Of a DNA stretch of 64,000 nt, positions 1 through 7,978 are shown piece after piece; within the stretch, counting starts at the first letter, position 1; every line of letters starts with the position of its first letter. The notes beneath the pieces are model-generated. The model was not told the origin of the DNA. It made no database searches and saw nothing but the letters and a program-made list of their open reading frames with translations. The stretch comes from Gemmatimonadota bacterium (GTDB lineage: Bacteria; Latescibacterota; UBA2968; UBA8231), in assembly GCA_009840005.1 (NCBI GenBank), contig VXOR01000078.1, positions 30,404 to 94,403 of the forward strand, given 5' to 3'. Made by a program: the position numbers and the translations under genes.

Positions 1-64
1 CGCCGTCCATGTCGCCGTCCATGTCGCCGTCCATGTCGCCGTCCATGTCGCCGTCCATGTCGCC
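1..64. repeat. 12-bp in-phase tandem repeat encoding (Gly-Asp-Met-Asp)n
   Basis: Five complete, essentially identical copies of gtccatgtcgcc (5-64) are preceded by the end of another copy at the left edge, so the array continues outside the window. On the minus strand each unit reads GDMD in phase with the Calx-beta gene. Twelve bases is four codons, so copy-number change would lengthen or shorten an acidic linker without a frameshift. The same bases read on the plus strand give an MSPS repeat, which is a shadow. Confidence 0.9.
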
Positions 65-3052
65 GTCGTCCATCATGCCTTCTACCAGCGTGATGGCTGC
101 CGACCCCATACCTAAGTCGTCGGCTGAACCCACTAGGACGATGGTCTCGTCGCCATCATCGTCGGCTACTGCGGTGATGGTCACGGTCGCCGAACCAGAT
201 ATATCTCCGGCCGCAATCGTAACCTCAGCCCCGCCCTCGAACACCGCGCCGTAATCTACATCGCGGGTCGCTGACGAAGAGGCAGCATCAATGGAAATGG
301 ACACCGTTACATCGCTTTCCGATGCCTTGCCGTCCAAAGACGCGGTTACTGTGACATCAGTCGCAGTACCCTCGCTTACCTCGTCCGGATCCACCGACAG
401 CGCGATACCCTGGCTGTCCGACTCGTTATCGGAGATCCCGATATTGACTATGGCCGTGTGTCCGCTCGACGATTCAGCCTGAACACCAAATGCCTTATGA
501 CCATCCGCCGTCGTGTTGTCCTTGGGCGTCACGGTCAGCGTCGCCGTCCCGGAGGTCTCACCTTCTGCAATGGTGATGCTTCCGTCCAAGGTCGCGTCGA
601 AATCCACATCGCGATGAGCCGCTTTGCCTTCGGTAGGAGTAACAATGTTGAGAGTGACATCCTCACCACCAGCTCCAGCGGCATCCTCCAACGTCACGGT
701 CAGCGTGATGGAAGCCTCACCGCCGTTTTCGCGAACCGAAGTATGAGTCGAGGCGATGCCCGCGAGATTAACTTCGGGTGCCGGCACATCCGAGATAGTG
801 ATAGTGTAGGCCAAGCTCGCGGCGTTGGTGCCGTCCGTGGCGTAGTAAGTAACTTCGGATTCTCCAGCCGCCGTCGGCGTTCCTGAAATCGTCCGCGTAG
901 CCGCGTCAAACGACAGGCCAGCGGGAAGATCTCCAGAGAGGAGGTACGTCACTTCGGCATCTTCGTCCTCAGTGGTCGCTTCCGGCAGTTCCTCCTCCAA
1001 CTCCGCGCCAACCGTGCCCGAGATGGCGGTATCGTCATCTTCTAACGATACGGGAGGCACTTCTTCCGGTGCCTCCGCAGGCGGCGTCTTTTCGTCTTTT
1101 ATCGTTACCGTCGCAGCGGAGACCACGATCTTCTTATCGCCGATTTTGATGATTCTGTTGTCACCATCCACCAGCGTCGTTCCCACTAAGATGGTCTCGT
1201 CCGCCGGCTTACCATCCCCGTCATCTTTCTCGTCTGCTACGGGGGTAATGATGATAGCCTGCATGGCTGTTATCTCGCCTGTGGGAATCGTCAGAGAGCG
1301 ATAGGATGCTCTGTAGTCAATCTCGCGGAGCGCACTACCACCAGTCGTAGTCAAGGGTATCGTTATGTCTGCGGCGGGTGCTTTGCCGATCACATGCGCG
1401 ACGATATTAACAGTTTGCTCACCGCCGATCTCTGATATCTCCAGAGGAACCGCCGTCAGAGAGATACTAGAGATATCCGCTTCGTCGTCAACGATGTTGA
1501 CTGTAGCGATCTGCTCCTCGGTCACGTCTCCGGTATCAACGTGAACTTCGAACGCCCAATCATTCTTGGCATCGTTGTCTTCGGGGGAAACAAAAATAGT
1601 CGCTACCCCAGTTTTCTGGCCTTCAGCAATGACCAGCCTACTTTCCTCTACCTCCGCCTCGTATTCCGTATCGCGCGTCCCCTTACCGACCACCGGTTGA
1701 ATCGTGACAGACACAGTAACCCCCCCAGCTGGGGCAGCAGCCTTCAGATTAATCCTCACCTTGGCTTCTTGATTGTCCCCCCCATCCTCGTAAATCGGAG
1801 AAGAGATCTCTGACACCGAATCCACTCTAGGCAACCCTTCGTCCGTTATCTCGATGAAACCGGGGACTACGGTTATCATGTAACTATCCGTCGGATTAGT
1901 ACCACCCCCACCACCATCAACTAGACCATCTGGATTCACCGTTATCGGCGAGTCTTCTGACCCTAGCGCGATCCAAGTTTTCCTCTCGCCTAGTCGCGAG
2001 TCGGCCACATTTATGGGATCAATGTGAATCGTCTTTGACGCCGACATCTTATCTTTGGCGATAACTATATCACCAAAGTCACTCCCACGATAGAACGCAT
2101 CGCGAGAACCTATCTTATCTCCATTGGCGACACTTGCGATGGCCTCAAAGCCTTCGTCATTCACCACAGCAGTATGGTTAGCGGCACGATTATCGGCAAC
2201 ATCCTTAAAAGAAAACGTCAAAGCTTTTTCTGTGGGCTGTGCGTCCAAGGATGCGGTCACGGTAACTGCCATCCGATCAGCTTCTTTGCTGATAGACACC
2301 TTATCAAACGATAAAGTGATCGCCGCGTTCTTCCGGTCATTGTCGCGCAGAGTGAAATACGCCGGACGAACTAAAGTAGAAGTAGTTTGAGCGTCATCGC
2401 CATCGTTGTTATTGCCTGTAATCCAGATCCGAAGATCGTCACCCGTGGAAGTGACGCCTCGTCTAGCGGCTTCTATGACCTCAGTGGGGCTTGTCGCAGC
2501 TGCTCCCACCAAATCATCGTCATTGGGAGTGAAGGAGACTGTTACCTCTCCTTTTGCCTTATCCTTCGGAATAACGAGCATAGGCATATCCAAAATGTAG
2601 CGACCATTTGGCGGAGCACCAGATACGGCGGAAGGCCGCGTCAACTCCGTAGGCATAAGAGCATTTGCGACGGTACCTTCATTGGCAACGGAGTTTAAGG
2701 ATATACGCACTAACCCCATTCCTTTCGCATCATCGTCACTCATCTTGTCCGTACCATTAGCCTTAAGACGTGTGGCGGTGACTTTGATCGGGACCGCTGC
2801 TTGATCCTTATGCGAACCGTTAGCACCTAACGCACCCTCGTTTACTTCGAGCATGTCCAACTCCAAGACAAACTTATCCCGACTTGAGGCTGGAGTGGTG
2901 CCCGTATTACCTAAATCAACCGCCACCCCAAGCCGACCCCCCTGACCCACTGCCTGAGCCTGAGCCTCTCCGGCCCATACTAATGCAAGGCAGGCGGCCA
3001 GTAGCCAAGGGACGCAATCCAAACGCCGGATTAGCGACTTCATGTGTATCAT
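1..3052 (-). CDS. Large secreted Calx-beta / putative-Ig repeat protein (5' part; runs off left edge)
   Basis: The reverse-strand frame is open from ATG at 3052 to the window edge (about 1017 codons, no stop). The start at 3052 lies 7 nt after GGGGAGG; an in-frame ATG at 3043 is spaced worse. Residues 1-32 form a signal peptide (two Arg, hydrophobic run, AQA cleavage site). What follows is a chain of Ig-like modules: several Calx-beta-type units with the recurring pattern VTV..V.G.A...DVDF/DYEA..G.L.I..G...G.ATI.V.PkDD (about residues 400-660 and 755-995), and one putative-Ig (He_PIG) module at about 664-754 with LPAGLSFD...ISGTPT. The visible end is an Asp-rich GDMD repeat. Calx-beta domains bind Ca2+ and are common in bacterial surface or adhesion proteins, so a cell-surface or secreted role is inferred. 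The C-terminus and any anchoring or sorting domain lie outside the window. Confidence 0.88.
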   Translation of the reverse strand, partial: MIHMKSLIRRLDCVPWLLAACLALVWAGEAQAQAVGQGGRLGVAVDLGNTGTTPASSRDKFVLELDMLEVNEGALGANGSHKDQAAVPIKVTATRLKANGTDKMSDDDAKGMGLVRISLNSVANEGTVANALMPTELTRPSAVSGAPPNGRYILDMPMLVIPKDKAKGEVTVSFTPNDDDLVGAAATSPTEVIEAARRGVTSTGDDLRIWITGNNNDGDDAQTTSTLVRPAYFTLRDNDRKNAAITLSFDKVSISKEADRMAVTVTASLDAQPTEKALTFSFKDVADNRAANHTAVVNDEGFEAIASVANGDKIGSRDAFYRGSDFGDIVIAKDKMSASKTIHIDPINVADSRLGERKTWIALGSEDSPITVNPDGLVDGGGGGTNPTDSYMITVVPGFIEITDEGLPRVDSVSEISSPIYEDGGDNQEAKVRINLKAAAPAGGVTVSVTIQPVVGKGTRDTEYEAEVEESRLVIAEGQKTGVATIFVSPEDNDAKNDWAFEVHVDTGDVTEEQIATVNIVDDEADISSISLTAVPLEISEIGGEQTVNIVAHVIGKAPAADITIPLTTTGGSALREIDYRASYRSLTIPTGEITAMQAIIITPVADEKDDGDGKPADETILVGTTLVDGDNRIIKIGDKKIVVSAATVTIKDEKTPPAEAPEEVPPVSLEDDDTAISGTVGAELEEELPEATTEDEDAEVTYLLSGDLPAGLSFDAATRTISGTPTAAGESEVTYYATDGTNAASLAYTITISDVPAPEVNLAGIASTHTSVRENGGEASITLTVTLEDAAGAGGEDVTLNIVTPTEGKAAHRDVDFDATLDGSITIAEGETSGTATLTVTPKDNTTADGHKAFGVQAESSSGHTAIVNIGISDNESDSQGIALSVDPDEVSEGTATDVTVTASLDGKASESDVTVSISIDAASSSATRDVDYGAVFEGGAEVTIAAGDISGSATVTITAVADDDGDETIVLVGSADDLGMGSAAITLVEGMMDDGDMDGDMDGDMDGDMDGDMDG

Positions 3053-3065
3053 TATGAAACCTCCC

Positions 3066-3082
3066 CAGGGATCGCGTCCCTG
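3066..3082 (-). promoter_or_regulatory. Leader hairpin next to the SD of the Calx-beta gene
   Basis: A perfect 6-bp inverted repeat (caggga / tccctg) with a 5-nt loop ends one base inside the GGGGAGG Shine-Dalgarno stretch (3060-3066). In the mRNA the hairpin would abut the ribosome binding site. The approximately 155-nt leader between the promoter and the start also contains an AACGC-GTAT-GCGTT hairpin near 3184-3197. I could not match it to a known riboswitch. Confidence 0.45.
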
Positions 3083-3215
3083 ATTAAGAAAGTGATATGA
3101 AAAGATGGATTTGCTTCAAACCCACTAAGAAATTGCGTTCTTGCGTGTTTCATATGCCCCCTTTCGCGGCTTTCTCGTCCATAACGCATACGCGTTTTCC
3201 TCTACAATAGAGCTA

Positions 3216-3244
3216 ATTATACCGAGAAAAAATAGAAGTGTCAA
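3216..3244 (-). promoter_or_regulatory. Perfect-consensus sigma70 promoter for the Calx-beta gene
   Basis: Reading the minus strand, TTGACA (3244-3239) and TATAAT (3221-3216) are separated by exactly 17 bases. This 12/12 match sits in an AT-rich patch of an otherwise GC-rich sequence, about 160 bp upstream of the start at 3052. Transcription would begin near 3209. The rest of the 387-bp gap (3053-3439) holds the leader and no credible gene. Confidence 0.85.
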
Positions 3245-3439
3245 GTGTAAATTCCCTATTAAATTAGTTAATAAACCCCCCCTGTAAAGCCTGCATTTAG
3301 GAACGGAGCGAAGCGAAGCTATATCCTTGTTCAATAGAGCCAACTGGGAATCCATAATGTTATCCACCTTCTCTGAAAGTTATCTCATATCGGCGCAGAG
3401 CATCCACAGAAATGTTTTCTCAGTCCCCGGCCCCGCCGC

Positions 3440-3727
3440 TTATCCCTGCGGATCGTACGATTCAGACTCCTCGGCGACGCGCTCACCAGTGTTCACCTGC
3501 CTAGCCCGATCAAAAAGCGAACCCTGCAGCCCCTCAAGCAACCCCGCCGTATGCGCCTGCCGCTCCTCCAACCGACTCACCCGCTCCGCCAGCTTATTCA
3601 CCTGATCCGAAAGCGCCTTCATATCGGCGCGCATATCGGTGCGCATACGCTGCGTCGTCACCAAAATCAACCCAGCCAACGCAATCCCGACGCTTATAAC
3701 AGTCCAATCTATCGTGCCGCTATCCAT
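3440..3727 (-). CDS. Small membrane protein with coiled coil (95 aa)
   Basis: The start at 3727 follows GGAGG by 7 nt; an upstream in-frame ATG at 3766 has no SD. Residues about 5-25 (WTVISVGIALAGLILVTTQR) form one membrane helix. A charged heptad-rich segment follows (MRADMKALSDQVNKLAERVSRLEERQ) that should form a coiled coil, then a polar tail. This layout matches a common family of small single-pass 'TM plus coiled-coil' hypothetical proteins of unknown role. It lies 56 bp downstream of the YfhO-like gene on the same strand and may share its transcript. No function is assigned. Confidence 0.6.
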   Translation of the reverse strand: MDSGTIDWTVISVGIALAGLILVTTQRMRTDMRADMKALSDQVNKLAERVSRLEERQAHTAGLLEGLQGSLFDRARQVNTGERVAEESESYDPQG

Positions 3728-3783
3728 GAAGATACCTCCGTCAAACCTTCTGTCGCCAAATATCACTTACCCCCATCCCTATG

Positions 3784-6228
3784 TCAACCAGCCCGCCGCC
3801 GCTGCCGCCACGCCGCTACCACCACACCCACAACCACCACCAACCCCACCAATCCCGCGCCCCGCGCCCAAGCCAACACCGGCGAAAAATAGCGCAACTC
3901 CACCTCGTGTTCCCCAGCCGACAACGCCACCCCCTTCCATACATAATGCACGCGCAGCATCTCGGCCTCCTCCCCATCCACCCACACCGACCAATTAGAC
4001 TGGTAATTCTCCGACACCACCAACACCCGCGCCCCCGCACTCTGCGTCCGCAGGCGAATCAACCCCTCCTTTGGATCGTACGCCAGCCGCTCCACCCGAT
4101 CCCCCGCCCGATCCCCCGCCTCATCAAGCCGCACCCTCGGTGCCTTCTCCAACAAAGCCACACCCTGCGGATCGGCCCGCCCACTCAACAACCGCGCCAA
4201 CACGGCCTCGCCACTTTCCAACACCTCCGCTTCCGGCGCAAGGTAAAACCACGGCAACGCCTGCGGATTTTCGTACAGCCGATAGCGCGCCCCCTCAAAG
4301 CGCAACGGATACGCCGCCATATCCAATTCTAGCAGCTTAGGCACCGCCAAGTACTTCCCATTGAGCAAATTCAACAGCGATTGAAACCCCGCCGAGGGTA
4401 CCCCCGTCCGCATAAACTGCTGCACCAACGGCTCAAACTCCTTCAGCACCCGATCGTAGCGCCCCACCGTCAAATCGTGAAAACCCGTAATGGACCAAAC
4501 CCCTTGTAGGTGATACCCCGGCTCCTCCAACACCCGAAAGCTGGGCAAGGGCAACACGCGAAAAAGCGACTCATCGCTTTGCAAAAACTGAACCGTGCGC
4601 GGATTCTCCCGGCGAATATCCGCATAGTGCCCCGGATCCCGATAGTGCAAATAAACCCGATCAACCCGCCACGTATCAAACAGCGTCACCACACACAACC
4701 CCACCACCAACGCCGTCGCCGAAAGCTGCCCCCCCAGCCGGAGTAAGAGCAACGCCAACCCCACCCCCAAAGCCACCACCACGTACCAACCACCGTGCGC
4801 AATCCAATCGTAACTCCCAGCTAACACCGCCCGCTTCTGCGGCGCAATATCGCCATAAAACAAATTTATCCACGCCTCAGTCGTCCCCTTGGGAAAAAGT
4901 GCCACCAGCAAAGCCAGCGCCGCGAGGACGCCGCCGACATAGGCCAAGCGGCCCCGCAACAACGCCCGTTCATCCGCATCCGCATCCAACACCCGCTGCA
5001 ACCCCAACCCCGCCATCGCACACCCGGCAAACGCAAACACAAACGACCCCATGCCAATGGCGCGCTGCACATCCGCCCCCGGCAGCAAGTGAAACGCCAG
5101 CCAATGCACGGGCGTATGCTCGCCCAACACATAAGCCAACGCCAGCACAAACACCCCGCCCAACAGCGCCACCTGCGGTCGTCGCCGACTCTCCGGCACC
5201 ATCAGCAGCGCCAACATCAAAGCCAACGCGCCAAAGTACTCGGAGTTGATCTTAAACGCATTGCGTCCCCAATAGCGCGAGCCACCCTGCACCAGCACAT
5301 TGTCGTACCCCCCGAACTCCGGCACCACCAGCGACGCCACCTCCTCGGGATGCAGCGACCAACTCCGCGCATACGCGAGCTGTTCCTCCACCGTCTTACC
5401 CCCCACCTCATCGCCCGTCGCCCGCTTGGACTCAGCGCGAGTGTACATCATCACCGGAAAAGCCCCCTCCGCCCCCAGCGCCAACCCCAGCACCACCGCT
5501 CCAATAAAATGGATAAAACGCCTAACCAAAGCGGCCCGCTCGCGGCGCATCTGGTACAGTTTAAATACGAAATAGACGCCCAAGCCCAACAGCGCGAAGT
5601 ACGTCATCGGCGGATGTGAGTAAATACACGCCCCAATCAGCACCCCGACCGCCGCCCAATAAATCAACCGACGCTGCGCCAGAGCCTTTTCCAACGCCCA
5701 GATAATCCACGGGAACAGCGCGATGACCCCCATCTTGGCATAGTGACCAGCCAACGGAAACGCCAAAAAGGTCGGCGCAGACATAAACGCCACTCCACCC
5801 CACAGCGCAGCGCGCCCCCCCACGTGAATCTGCCGCAAGTACGCGTACATTCCCAAGCCAGCCACGCACATCGTCAGAATGTAGCGCCAGCCAATATACC
5901 GCTGAAAGGTCGCAAAAAAGTACAAGATGTAGGCCGGAAAGTACTGCGGACGAATGGCCTCGGACTGGGGAAAGCCGCCCATCTTGGGATCCCACATCGG
6001 CTGGTCCACAGTCTGCACCTTGTCCCAAAAGCTCAGGTCCGCGCCCCGGTGGTAATCCGTCCCCACATCCATGCCAAAGACGATCTTATCCGACAGCGGA
6101 AACTCGTAGAAGTACAGCAGGCTCAGGGCGAGAAAAAAGACCAGCGGAAAAAGTCGGTGATTCCACAAAGGAGACCTCTCAACCTTTGCCGGCGCTTGGG
6201 TTTTGACGCGTCTGTTCTTTTTGACCAT
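3784..6228 (-). CDS. YfhO-family polytopic membrane protein (GT-C-like)
   Basis: 814 aa. After a basic N-terminus there are about a dozen hydrophobic segments between residues 25 and 530, then a soluble beta-rich C-terminal domain of about 230 residues and a last membrane helix with a short RRRAG tail. The early loop carries GTDYHRG and later QYFPAYI, as in the YfhO / GT-C membrane glycosyltransferase-like fold. The C-terminal segment VVSENYQSNWSVWVDGEE is the hallmark of YfhO proteins ('nYypGW.a.vDG'). In Firmicutes YfhO is linked to glycosylation of lipoteichoic acid; here transfer of a lipid-linked sugar on the outer side of the membrane is inferred. It lies 17 bp after a GT4 glycosyltransferase, which supports a glycan role. 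RBS GGAAGG precedes the start. Confidence 0.82.
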   Translation of the reverse strand: MVKKNRRVKTQAPAKVERSPLWNHRLFPLVFFLALSLLYFYEFPLSDKIVFGMDVGTDYHRGADLSFWDKVQTVDQPMWDPKMGGFPQSEAIRPQYFPAYILYFFATFQRYIGWRYILTMCVAGLGMYAYLRQIHVGGRAALWGGVAFMSAPTFLAFPLAGHYAKMGVIALFPWIIWALEKALAQRRLIYWAAVGVLIGACIYSHPPMTYFALLGLGVYFVFKLYQMRRERAALVRRFIHFIGAVVLGLALGAEGAFPVMMYTRAESKRATGDEVGGKTVEEQLAYARSWSLHPEEVASLVVPEFGGYDNVLVQGGSRYWGRNAFKINSEYFGALALMLALLMVPESRRRPQVALLGGVFVLALAYVLGEHTPVHWLAFHLLPGADVQRAIGMGSFVFAFAGCAMAGLGLQRVLDADADERALLRGRLAYVGGVLAALALLVALFPKGTTEAWINLFYGDIAPQKRAVLAGSYDWIAHGGWYVVVALGVGLALLLLRLGGQLSATALVVGLCVVTLFDTWRVDRVYLHYRDPGHYADIRRENPRTVQFLQSDESLFRVLPLPSFRVLEEPGYHLQGVWSITGFHDLTVGRYDRVLKEFEPLVQQFMRTGVPSAGFQSLLNLLNGKYLAVPKLLELDMAAYPLRFEGARYRLYENPQALPWFYLAPEAEVLESGEAVLARLLSGRADPQGVALLEKAPRVRLDEAGDRAGDRVERLAYDPKEGLIRLRTQSAGARVLVVSENYQSNWSVWVDGEEAEMLRVHYVWKGVALSAGEHEVELRYFSPVLAWARGAGLVGLVVVVGVVVAAWRQRRRAG

Positions 6229-6245
6229 AGAATCCTTCCAGCGGC

Positions 6246-7364
6246 CTAATCTCGTCCCATTTCCTCAACCGCCCGCAAATACACGCTCTCCAAATCCTCG
6301 GCCAACCGATCCCAACCAAACCGCCCAGCCCACGCCCGGCCCGCCGCTCCCAAACGCCGCCGCTTGGAATCATCCGCAATCAACGCTCGCATCCCCTCCG
6401 CCAAAGCCCCCACATCCTCGGGCGGCACCAACACCCCAGTCTCATCGTGGCGCACGGCATCCCGCAAGCCGTCGATGTCCGTACCCAACACAGCTTTCCC
6501 AACAGCCGCAGCTTCCACCGCCACCATACCCCAGCCCTCGTAGCGCGACGGGACGCAGACCATGAGCGCACGGCGCAAGAGCTCGCCTTGTCGTTCCTCT
6601 TCTACATTCCCGATAACCTCCACGCGACCCTCCAACCCCGCCCGCCGCACCAAGCCACGCACCCTAGCGAGTTGCTTCGGAGTCCCACGCCCAGCTAACT
6701 TGAGTCGAATATCCGGGTGCCCGTTAGCAATATCGGCAAACGCGGCGATCAACAGGTCAATCCCCTTAGTGTGTACATCCATGCGCCCAAAGTAGAGCAA
6801 GTACGGCGCTTCCTCGGGCACCAGCGCAAAAAATCGCCGATCGACGCCGCTATACACCAGATCAACCTCCGCGTCGTGCGCCCGCCGCTGAACGTGCGCT
6901 TGCACGCTAGGAGCAATCGTCAAAATCCGACCATAAGCCCGCAGGGCTCGCCGCTCGCACAACCACGCCACTCCCCCCACCAGCGGATGTTTGGCAAGCG
7001 CATGAAGTCCCATGAAGTGATAAAACAACAGCAATCCCTGCCGCCGCAGTGCCGCCGGAACGCGCAAAGGCGCAAACGCCGAAAACTCATTGATCCACAA
7101 ATCCCACTCCAGCCGCTGCAACTGCGCCACGGCCGCGCGGCAATAGCCCACCCGGCTCAGGGCATAGCTGCGAGCCGAGCCAACGCGCAGCAGGCGCAGG
7201 CCGTGCCGTTCGGTTTCTAACTCAGCTCCGGGAAACAGGCCACTGACGACGGTGATCTCGTGGCGGCTAGCCAAGCGGCGGTAGAGCTCCATCGCCCGCA
7301 CCGCACCCCCGCCACCCAGCCACGGATTGGCGATGTCGTCGTACATCAGATGGCAAATTTTCAT
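6246..7364 (-). CDS. GT4-family glycosyltransferase
   Basis: 372 aa, full length for a GT-B glycosyltransferase. The N-terminal acceptor domain begins MKICHLMYDDIANPWLGGGG, with the glycine-rich loop typical of GT4 enzymes. The C-terminal donor domain holds LLYFGRMDVHTKGIDLLIAA and the E-x7-E signature in EGWGMVAVEAAA (about residue 275). It transfers a nucleotide-activated sugar to a lipid or glycan acceptor on the cytoplasmic side; donor and acceptor cannot be told from sequence. It sits between hisB (17 bp upstream) and the YfhO-like gene (17 bp downstream), so it is probably co-transcribed with both. The SD is weak. Confidence 0.88.
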   Translation of the reverse strand: MKICHLMYDDIANPWLGGGGAVRAMELYRRLASRHEITVVSGLFPGAELETERHGLRLLRVGSARSYALSRVGYCRAAVAQLQRLEWDLWINEFSAFAPLRVPAALRRQGLLLFYHFMGLHALAKHPLVGGVAWLCERRALRAYGRILTIAPSVQAHVQRRAHDAEVDLVYSGVDRRFFALVPEEAPYLLYFGRMDVHTKGIDLLIAAFADIANGHPDIRLKLAGRGTPKQLARVRGLVRRAGLEGRVEVIGNVEEERQGELLRRALMVCVPSRYEGWGMVAVEAAAVGKAVLGTDIDGLRDAVRHDETGVLVPPEDVGALAEGMRALIADDSKRRRLGAAGRAWAGRFGWDRLAEDLESVYLRAVEEMGRD

Positions 7365-7381
7365 GGGCGAGTGCCCGCGCC

Positions 7382-7978
7382 TCAGAGCACGCCCTTGGTC
7401 GAAGGAATGCCCTGGACCCGCTCGCTTTGCTGCACAGCCATGAGCAGGGCGCGGGCGAACGCCTTGAAGAGCGCTTCAATGCCGTGGTGGGCATTGTGAC
7501 CGCGCACGAGGTCGAGATGCAGATTCATCCGGCCTTGATCGGCCACCGCGTAGAAAAACTCCCGCACCAAAGACACATCCAACGCGCCGACCCGCTCCTC
7601 GCTAAAGGCCGCAGTAAAGACCAAATAGGCCCGACCCGACAAATCCACCACCGCCCGCGCCAGCGCCTCGTCCATGGGCACGTAGCTGTGGCCGTAGCGC
7701 TGGATACCGGCCTTGTCGCCCAGGGCCTGAGCAATGGCCTGGCCAAGGCAGATGCCCACGTCTTCCACCGTGTGATGAGCATCCACGTGCAAATCGCCAC
7801 GGCACTGTACCTCTAAGTCGAACAATCCGTGTCGCGCAAAAGCATGCAGCATGTGGTCGAAAAAGCCGAGCCCAGTGTCGGCGCGGCCCTGGCCGCTGCC
7901 GTCGAGGCACAACCGCAACTCGATCTCGGTCTCAGTCGTCCGGCGCTCAATCTGCGCCGTGCGTTGATCTGCGCTCAT
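7382..7978 (-). CDS. hisB: Imidazoleglycerol-phosphate dehydratase
   Basis: 198 aa, the normal length for a monofunctional HisB. The enzyme dehydrates imidazole glycerol phosphate to imidazole acetol phosphate in histidine synthesis. The two metal-binding repeats are visible: DAHHTVEDVG and GHNAHHGIEALFKAFARAL, together with GFFDHML and the C-terminal GIPSTKG. The ATG at 7978 overlaps the hisD stop (ATGA). The frame stays open far upstream, but that extension is the antisense side of hisD sequence and is not HisB-like. No phosphatase domain is present, so histidinol-phosphate phosphatase must be elsewhere. Confidence 0.95.
   Translation of the reverse strand: MSADQRTAQIERRTTETEIELRLCLDGSGQGRADTGLGFFDHMLHAFARHGLFDLEVQCRGDLHVDAHHTVEDVGICLGQAIAQALGDKAGIQRYGHSYVPMDEALARAVVDLSGRAYLVFTAAFSEERVGALDVSLVREFFYAVADQGRMNLHLDLVRGHNAHHGIEALFKAFARALLMAVQQSERVQGIPSTKGVL

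Noticed and set aside
1..64. CRISPR array
   Set aside because: Units are 12 bp, perfectly contiguous without spacers, and in coding phase.
9..2698. Plus-strand ORFs over the first 2.7 kb (for example the MSPS repeat protein at 9-254)
   Set aside because: They are antisense shadows of the continuous minus-strand Calx-beta gene, which has a signal peptide, SD, promoter and domain homology.
3053..3215. c-di-GMP-I (GEMM) riboswitch in the Calx-beta leader
   Set aside because: Only a loose resemblance (ggacgagaaagcc); the GNRA tetraloop, receptor and second hairpin of GEMM could not be found. Kept only as a testable leader structure.
3125..3367. 80-codon minus-strand ORF in the leader of the Calx-beta gene
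   Set aside because: It overlaps the perfect promoter and leader, lacks an SD and has no recognisable family.
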